Source: Fuscovulum ytuae
GTDB taxonomy: Bacteria > Pseudomonadota > Alphaproteobacteria > Rhodobacterales > Rhodobacteraceae
Assembly: GCF_029953595.1 (NCBI RefSeq)
Contig: NZ_CP124535.1
Coordinates: forward strand, 2,450,001-2,514,000
Direction of reading: 5' to 3'
DNA length: 64,000 bases
Made by a program: the position numbers and the translations under genes. Each line of letters opens with the position of its first letter. The first letter of the stretch is position 1. A model generated the notes under the pieces. That model did no database searches. It was given only the letters and a program-made list of their open reading frames with translations, and had not been told where the DNA came from. Below are positions 59,653-64,000 of this stretch, piece after piece.

Positions 59653-60149
59653 TATCCGCTGGTCACCTATTCCATCTTGAGCTTGTTTGCCCCGGTTGCA
59701 TGATAGTCTGCCCAAAACCGATGATATAGTCACAAAATCGATTTCCAAAGGAAAAATCGCTTTAACTCTCTCATTGTCAGCAAGTTCCCTGGGCGACAGC
59801 TGATCTTGCCGCACTCCGTGCTAGGTGGTTTTCTGTTCGGAATTGACCTTGCACACCCCTCTGCTGCCCAACTTCGGATCAGGCGTTGTCGTAGGACCCA
59901 GGTATGAGCTGACGTGGGAAGACAAATGGCCTTTCCAAATGACCAGGCCCTCCGTGTCCGGCACGTCACCGCGAGTACCGAAGTCTTTTTCCCGGAGTCG
60001 AGTGGAGCGTTGCCCTCGCAGCCTGGCCGAAAATCGACGCTGCAGTTGCCGAGACTGGTCCGCAAATGTCTGACAGCACCGCCTCTTGACGCTGTCGTTA
60101 CAAGACACCCCCAAGAAGTACACAAAGCTGCCGTTGATCTTACGTGTGC

Positions 60150-60236
60150 TGAACGGCAGTGTGGGCCGTGAACTCCGCATCTGCTCAGGGCGCAGAAACC
60201 GTTCCGTTCGCGGCTGCAAACGTCCGCTTCGTCCCC
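60150..60236 (+). repeat. Dispersed repeat, copy C
   Basis: The sequence starts TGAACGGCAG-TGTGGGCCG, continues with CTCAGGGCGCAGAAACCG and ends CTGCAAACGTCCGCTTCG. The same order of elements is seen in copy B and in the IS-split copy D. It is non-coding. Confidence 0.65.
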
Positions 60237-60393
60237 GGGACGTTCGTCACCGCATCCGTCAAGTTAGGGATGTATCGGTTTGATTGAACGTCCACTGCGG
60301 TCAGACGGTCGGATCAGAACTTCCTTTGGTGGTAAGCTCAGCAAGACCGGGTGGTCCGGGGAAAGGGTGGGTCGGTGGAAAGGAGGATACTCC

Positions 60394-60480
60394 ATGTCGA
60401 ACGAGCAACTGTCCGCACTCCGCCCACCGCGCTCTGTCTGGCCTTCTGCCGTTCGATCGGTGGTTCGGGACATGCCATGA
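60394..60480 (+). CDS. Short open reading frame with strong ribosome-binding site (28 aa)
   Basis: ATG 60394 is preceded by AAAGGAGGATACTCC, the best ribosome-binding site in this region, and encodes 28 residues starting MSNEQLSALRPP before TGA. No family is recognised. It could be a small protein, a leader peptide or the 5' stub of a lost mobile-element gene. Confidence 0.25.
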   Translation: MSNEQLSALRPPRSVWPSAVRSVVRDMP

Positions 60481-60861
60481 TGGAACCGCGGAAGGTGATC
60501 TGCGCATGAAGGAACGACTTCGGCGAAAAAAAACGAACTTGCTCATTGACTGAACATCGCATTGCATCATCGCTGCTGGTCCAAAATGGTTCCAATAATT
60601 CAGGTATGATCGCTTTCGCCATGACAGATTGATGCCTGGGAGCGCAGTTAGCTGCGCCAGTCGTTGAAGAGAACGAGAGCTCTTCCAAGCCGCATCAAAG
60701 TCTCGCGCACTGCCAATCCCTGCGAAGACGTTCAGATAGCCCTGCGGGAGCCTCGTCCAACAACCGGCTGACCAAACCGATGCGATAGCAGCAAGTATTA
60801 GCCGTAGGGTATTTCGAATGACTGTTAACTTGTGAGCAGTTCAGCTGCATTATTAAAATCT

Positions 60862-60879
60862 GAACGGCAGGTTTGGGCC
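60862..60879 (+). repeat. Dispersed repeat, copy D, left part (split by the IS)
   Basis: GAACGGCAGGTTTGGGCC ends exactly at the IS1182 boundary. The right part of the same copy continues after the IS from 62532, with CCTCAGGGCTCGC and ATGCAAACGTCTGCTTCGTC (62583-62602). Joining the two flanks restores the layout of copy C. Confidence 0.7.
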
Positions 60880-62531
60880 GAGGCTGTGTGGAAACTGCTC
60901 TGTGTGGTAGACTTCCGCAGGTCAGGCGGAGGCGGGCATGGCGGGTTTCATCGAGGGTGTTGATCGTGGCCAGTCGGTGCTTTTCCCGGACCGTCTGGAC
61001 GACTGGATCGGTGAGGACAGCCTCGTTCGCGTCGTGGATTTCTTCGTCGAAGAACTGGATCTGCAACGTCTCGGTTTCGTTCGCTCTGCCGCCGCACGGA
61101 CTGGACGGCCCGGCTATCACCCAGCAATGCTGCTCAAGCTGTTCATCTATGGATACCTGAACCGCATCCCGTCGAGCCGCAGGTTGGAGCGCGAGGCAGG
61201 GCGCAATGTCGAGGTCATGTGGCTGACCGGCAAGCTGGTACCGGATCACAAGACCATTGCGGATTTCCGGCGCGACAACGGCGCGGGCATCCGCAAGGTC
61301 TGCGCGCAGTTCGTCGAGCTCTGCCGCCGGATTGGCACCCTGAAGGGCGATTGCGTCGCCATCGACGGCAGCAAGTTCAGGGCCGTGAACAACCGCGACA
61401 GGAACTTCACAAAGGGCAAGATCGCCAGCCGCATCGCCCATCTCGAAGCCGATGTCGAACGTTACATCACCGAGATGGTCCGCATCGACCGGCAGGAGGA
61501 AGGCGAGGCAAGGGGCGGAAAGGTCGAGCATCTGTCCCGCCGCTATGGCCGCATCCGGCAGGAGATCGCGCGCCTCAGGGAGGTGGACAAGGCTTTGGCC
61601 GCCGCACCGGATGGCCAGATTTCCCTGACTGACCCCGACGCCCGCGCGATGGCGACCAGCGCGCGGAACAGCGGGATGGTCGGCTACAACGTGCAGAGTG
61701 CAGTCGATGCCGAGACCCATCTCATCATCGCGCATGAGGTCACCAATCAGGGCTTCGACCGCGAACAGCTCAGCCCGATGGCCATCGCGGCCAAGGCCGC
61801 CCTTGGGCGGGACAAGCTCCATGCCATCGCCGACAAGGGCTATTTCAGCAGCCCCGAGATCCTGGCCTGTCATGAGGCAGGCATCACCACGACCGTGCCA
61901 CGGCCCGCGACCTCGGGCAATGCGGCCAAGGGCATGTATGTGAAGGCGGACTTCGTCTACGACACCAAACGGGATGTCTATGTCTGCCCTGCAGGCGAAG
62001 ACCTGACCTACCGCTACACGACCGAGGAGCGTGGCATCCCGATCCGGCGATATTGGATCAACGGATGCAAGACCTGCCCGCTCCGGACCAATTGCACGAC
62101 CGGCAACGAGCGGCGGATTTCGCGCTGGGAGCGGGAAGATTTGGTCGACGACATGGAGAGCCGTCTGGGACGCGACCCAGACTACATGACCCTCCGCCGC
62201 TGCACGGTCGAACACCCGTTCGGCACGATAAAGGCATGGATGGGCAGCACCCATTTCCTGACACGCAGGCTGAAGAACGTCCGCAGCGAGATGGCGCTGA
62301 ACGTGCTGGCCTACAACATCAAGCGAATGGTCGCCCTGCTCGGCGTCAGGGGGCTGATGCGGGCCATGCAGGGCTGATCTACATCATCTTGAGCTACATC
62401 GGGCCGACCGGAAACCGTCAGATCCCCCAGAGGCGTGGTGAACGCGATGTGCGCTCATTGCGAACCTGATCCCCGGAAATGCTCCGATCGCCTATGCGAC
62501 CAACGTCACCACCGAGTTTCCATACAGCCTC
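60880..62531 (+). mobile_element. IS1182-family insertion sequence, 1652 bp, apparently complete
   Basis: The left end GAGGCTGTGTGGAAACT (60880-60896) and right end AGTTTCCATACAGCCTC (62515-62531) are inverted repeats matching at 16 of 17 positions. GGCC lies directly outside on both sides (60876-60879 and 62532-62535), fitting a 4-bp palindromic target duplication. One transposase gene fills the element; 137 nt lie between its stop and the right end. The intact frame and ends suggest a recent, possibly active insertion. Confidence 0.85.
60938..62377 (+). CDS. IS1182-family transposase
   Basis: 479 residues, full length for the family. The N-terminal part ('GRPGYHPAMLLKLFIYGYLN', 'IPSSRRLEREAGRNVEVMWL') is the DUF772/transposase-associated domain; the catalytic part has 'DCVAIDGSKFRAVNNRDRNF' with the first Asp, 'ISLTDPDARAM', 'DKGYFSSPEI' with the second Asp, and 'RRCTVEHPFGTIKAWMG' with the Glu. 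The zinc-like 'CKTCPLRTNCTTG' segment is also typical. ATG 60938 follows GGAGG. No frameshift or stop is seen. Confidence 0.93.
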   Translation: MAGFIEGVDRGQSVLFPDRLDDWIGEDSLVRVVDFFVEELDLQRLGFVRSAAARTGRPGYHPAMLLKLFIYGYLNRIPSSRRLEREAGRNVEVMWLTGKLVPDHKTIADFRRDNGAGIRKVCAQFVELCRRIGTLKGDCVAIDGSKFRAVNNRDRNFTKGKIASRIAHLEADVERYITEMVRIDRQEEGEARGGKVEHLSRRYGRIRQEIARLREVDKALAAAPDGQISLTDPDARAMATSARNSGMVGYNVQSAVDAETHLIIAHEVTNQGFDREQLSPMAIAAKAALGRDKLHAIADKGYFSSPEILACHEAGITTTVPRPATSGNAAKGMYVKADFVYDTKRDVYVCPAGEDLTYRYTTEERGIPIRRYWINGCKTCPLRTNCTTGNERRISRWEREDLVDDMESRLGRDPDYMTLRRCTVEHPFGTIKAWMGSTHFLTRRLKNVRSEMALNVLAYNIKRMVALLGVRGLMRAMQG

Positions 62532-62805
62532 GGCCGGATGCTGCTTCTCACGCCCGGCACCGGCCCTCAGGGCTCGCTACAGATGCAAACGTCTGCTTCG
62601 TCGAAAGCGGACAGTGGGTTTTAGAATTTGTGCAGATCTCTAATTTGTTCCCCGCGCGCCACTCCTTCCACCTAAGAGCAACGCTGCAAGCAATTAACGT
62701 GCAGTGTGACGCAGGCAATTATGCCGGGTTCCTGCGCGCAATGCGACTATTTCCACGGGGTGCTGTGGCGTATCATTGGCCATCTGACATCTAGAAGATG
62801 CGTCC
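62532..62805. other. Region between the IS right end and the hypothetical gene
   Basis: It begins with the right-hand half of the split repeat (to about 62605), followed by CGAAAGCGGACAG, which echoes copy A. The rest shows no recognisable feature and presumably contains the promoter of the next gene. Confidence 0.4.
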
Positions 62806-63438
62806 ATGTCCCCAGCGCTTGCCGCTCTTGAGAACCGTCTCGGCCTTTCTGGTGAAGAGATGGATCGTTTCACGGCCGCATTGGACCGCGCCGTTGAGAC
62901 GTACCAGTGGGCAAGGCAATTGCAAGCTAGGCATACATCGGAGGGCGCACCGGCCGTTGCCCATGAGCTTGACGGCTTTCACCGGAGCCTTGGCCGGACA
63001 GCAAACATGCGATCGGCTGCGAAGCACTGGGCCGGTCTTTCGAATGAGGGACGAACCTTCATCGAGATGCGGCTGCGAATGGCGGACCCACCGCGTGCCA
63101 GTATTGCTAACCTGGACCTGGAGAATGGGTCTGATCTCGCGGCATTGCGAGACGCAGTTGGCGCAGCGCGACGGTGGCTTGGAGAGAAGCCTGGCCGGTC
63201 ACATGATGCCGCGATCCGGGAGCTGATGGCTGAAGTGGGACGAGTATATCAGCGCGCGACAGGCAAGTTGCCTGGGCTGAGCTCATCGCAAGCGGCTGCT
63301 GGCCCTGGTTACGCGACCCCGTTCGAGGAGGTTCTGAGGACCACCGTCGCGGAGGCTGGCACACCGCTCAGCTTGGAAGCGGTTCGCAGTCTCTATCGAT
63401 CGGAACTTCGAGGCAAGCCGAAGAAGCTGCAGCCCTAA
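62806..63438 (+). CDS. Hypothetical protein (210 aa)
   Basis: I do not recognise a family. The protein is soluble, largely helical by composition and rich in Ala, Arg and Glu: 'ALENRLGLSGEEMDRFTAAL', 'RSAAKHWAGLSNEGRTFIEM' and 'RELMAEVGRVYQRATGKLP'. The C-terminal 'SLEAVRSLYRSELRGKPKK' is basic. AGAAG lies near the ATG at 62806, a weak ribosome-binding site. Together with the excisionase-like gene downstream it may belong to an integrative element. Confidence 0.55.
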   Translation: MSPALAALENRLGLSGEEMDRFTAALDRAVETYQWARQLQARHTSEGAPAVAHELDGFHRSLGRTANMRSAAKHWAGLSNEGRTFIEMRLRMADPPRASIANLDLENGSDLAALRDAVGAARRWLGEKPGRSHDAAIRELMAEVGRVYQRATGKLPGLSSSQAAAGPGYATPFEEVLRTTVAEAGTPLSLEAVRSLYRSELRGKPKKLQP

Positions 63439-63537
63439 TTACTGGTCCTGCGCTGAGGACTTCAACTTTTGGCTGCAATTCTGGCGGGGGAATGCGCCAA
63501 CATTCTTGGGCTGGCGCCGTGCGGCAGACTGGCTGCC

Positions 63538-63837
63538 ATGACCCGCCATCCCCGCCCTTTGTCGCCAGACCTGCACCCGACCGGTGATTGCACCGAGCGG
63601 CCTTCGGCCCTCGGGATGCAGGAACAGCCGCCAACCAAGGACGCCGCCCCTGCCAATGAGGCGCTGCTTGCCCTTGCTCGGCTGCTGGGCCGACAGGCGG
63701 CACGCGCGTTCCTACGTAAGGGAGGCGACAGCATGGTGGGTTCCCCTTTCGCCGGAGATCCAACCGATGCCGAGGCCCGACCCCACCCCCCCTGCCCCGC
63801 CACCGCCCAAGCCGACCCGCCTCCTTACCCCTGCTGA
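63538..63837 (+). CDS. Small hypothetical protein of mobile-element type
   Basis: About 99 residues, with 'ANEALLALARLLGRQAARAF' as the only conserved-looking segment. Short proteins containing 'LLGRQAAR' are often encoded just before excisionase/recombinase genes in alphaproteobacterial elements (from memory of such loci, not checked). It overlaps the next gene by 71 nt in another frame. The start is uncertain; an internal ATG at 63616 is possible. Confidence 0.4.
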   Translation: MTRHPRPLSPDLHPTGDCTERPSALGMQEQPPTKDAAPANEALLALARLLGRQAARAFLRKGGDSMVGSPFAGDPTDAEARPHPPCPATAQADPPPYPC

Positions 63838-63985
63838 GGCGGCCGCGTTTTTGTCGGTCTCGCCCCGAACACTGACGCGTCTGACTACCACAGACGCCCT
63901 GCCGCATGTCCGGATCGGCGGCCAGCGCCGCTACGAGCTAGAGGCGCTGCTGGCTTACGTCGCGCGCCAGCGACGCGGCGGATGA
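63767..63985 (+). CDS. Excisionase-like helix-turn-helix protein
   Basis: 72 residues from ATG 63767 (GGAG upstream). After a proline-rich leader, 'RLLTPAEAAAFLSVSPRTLT' and 'HVRIGGQRRYELEALLAYVA' form the MerR-like HTH_17 domain of excisionases and related DNA-binding proteins ('lLTpeEaAalLgvSprTl...pavriGgrrRy...ldaym'). Such genes usually stand next to a recombinase or relaxase; that gene would lie beyond the window end. Confidence 0.75.
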   Translation: MPRPDPTPPAPPPPKPTRLLTPAEAAAFLSVSPRTLTRLTTTDALPHVRIGGQRRYELEALLAYVARQRRGG

Positions 63986-64000
63986 GCTGTGGGCATCCCC

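Larger units (their letters stand above)
59653..60879. other. Gene-poor region left of the IS1182 element (1.2 kb)
   Basis: No recognised gene is present. It holds a dispersed repeat copy (60150-60236), a short frame with a strong ribosome-binding site (60394-60480) and half of another repeat copy (60862-60879) up to the IS end. Other open frames are short and without family resemblance. The region looks like decayed or intergenic accessory DNA. Confidence 0.5.

Noticed and set aside
60560-60860. Possible C-terminal remnant of a gene on the minus strand
   Set aside because: A short open segment has no recognisable motif, so it is treated as gene-free.
60695-62254. 519-codon minus-strand frame opposite the transposase
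   Set aside because: Antisense of a clear IS1182 transposase; no motif and no ribosome-binding site.

Overview
The window is high-GC DNA with tightly overlapping operons. Its gene families (MocE-type Rieske protein, TRAP transporters, a PcaQ-regulated pca operon, IolG/IolD/IolE, RTX-Hint proteins, IS1182 and IS66 elements) point to an alphaproteobacterium, most likely Rhodobacteraceae/Paracoccaceae. It is almost entirely accessory catabolic DNA between scars of mobile elements; no housekeeping gene, rRNA, intact tRNA or CRISPR array was seen.

Left part (1-7500): the C-terminal end of a LytTR regulator, a 1119-residue RTX/Hint surface protein with an internal 274-bp duplication, a cytochrome P450 convergent with a small SRPBCC protein, a truncated IS66 tnpA, and the last 18 nt of an initiator-type tRNA with its own terminator. 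The last two suggest an old integration or deletion boundary.

Middle part (7500-39400): polyol/cyclitol catabolism. (a) 7498-15896 is a rhizopine-like ('moc') cluster on the minus strand: a membrane di-iron hydroxylase, a sugar ABC transporter, a MocE-type Rieske ferredoxin, two TIM-barrel enzymes (one PanB-like without key PanB residues) and an IolG-type dehydrogenase, with a divergent LacI regulator. (b) 15971-20268 is a xylose-type ABC transporter with a Gfo/Idh/MocA oxidoreductase. (c) 20466-27633 is a seven-gene, translationally coupled minus-strand operon: IolG, aldehyde dehydrogenase, HpcH/HpaI aldolase, 2-hydroxyacid dehydrogenase, two more Gfo/Idh/MocA enzymes and an isomerase. (d) 27741-32225 holds iolD, iolE, an SDR and an RpiR regulator. 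(e) 32435-39385 holds a ribose-type ABC transporter and a second IolG/SDR pair, controlled by an unusual RpiR-HTH/LacI-sensor hybrid. Six Gfo/Idh/MocA enzymes occur within 30 kb. iolB and iolC are absent although iolD and iolE are present. TTGCAA-like sites recur in the promoter regions here.

Right part (39989-59652): a nearly complete route from quinate/shikimate through protocatechuate to beta-ketoadipate. pcaQ is divergent from pcaD-C-H-G, a BKACE-family gene and pcaB. A TRAP transporter forms an operon with a quinate/shikimate-type dehydrogenase. Divergently lie an aldolase, an AEC carrier and a two-domain 3-dehydroshikimate dehydratase. A third operon has gntR, an isomerase, aroQ, an intradiol (hydroxyquinol-type) dioxygenase and an HpaH-type hydratase. 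Three GntR-FCD regulators and one HxlR/NmrA pair lie among them.

Right end (59653-64000): gene-poor DNA with copies of a dispersed repeat, one split by an IS1182-family element with visible inverted repeats and a GGCC duplication. It is followed by an unrecognised 210-aa gene and, at the edge, an excisionase-like HTH gene that looks like the border of another mobile element.
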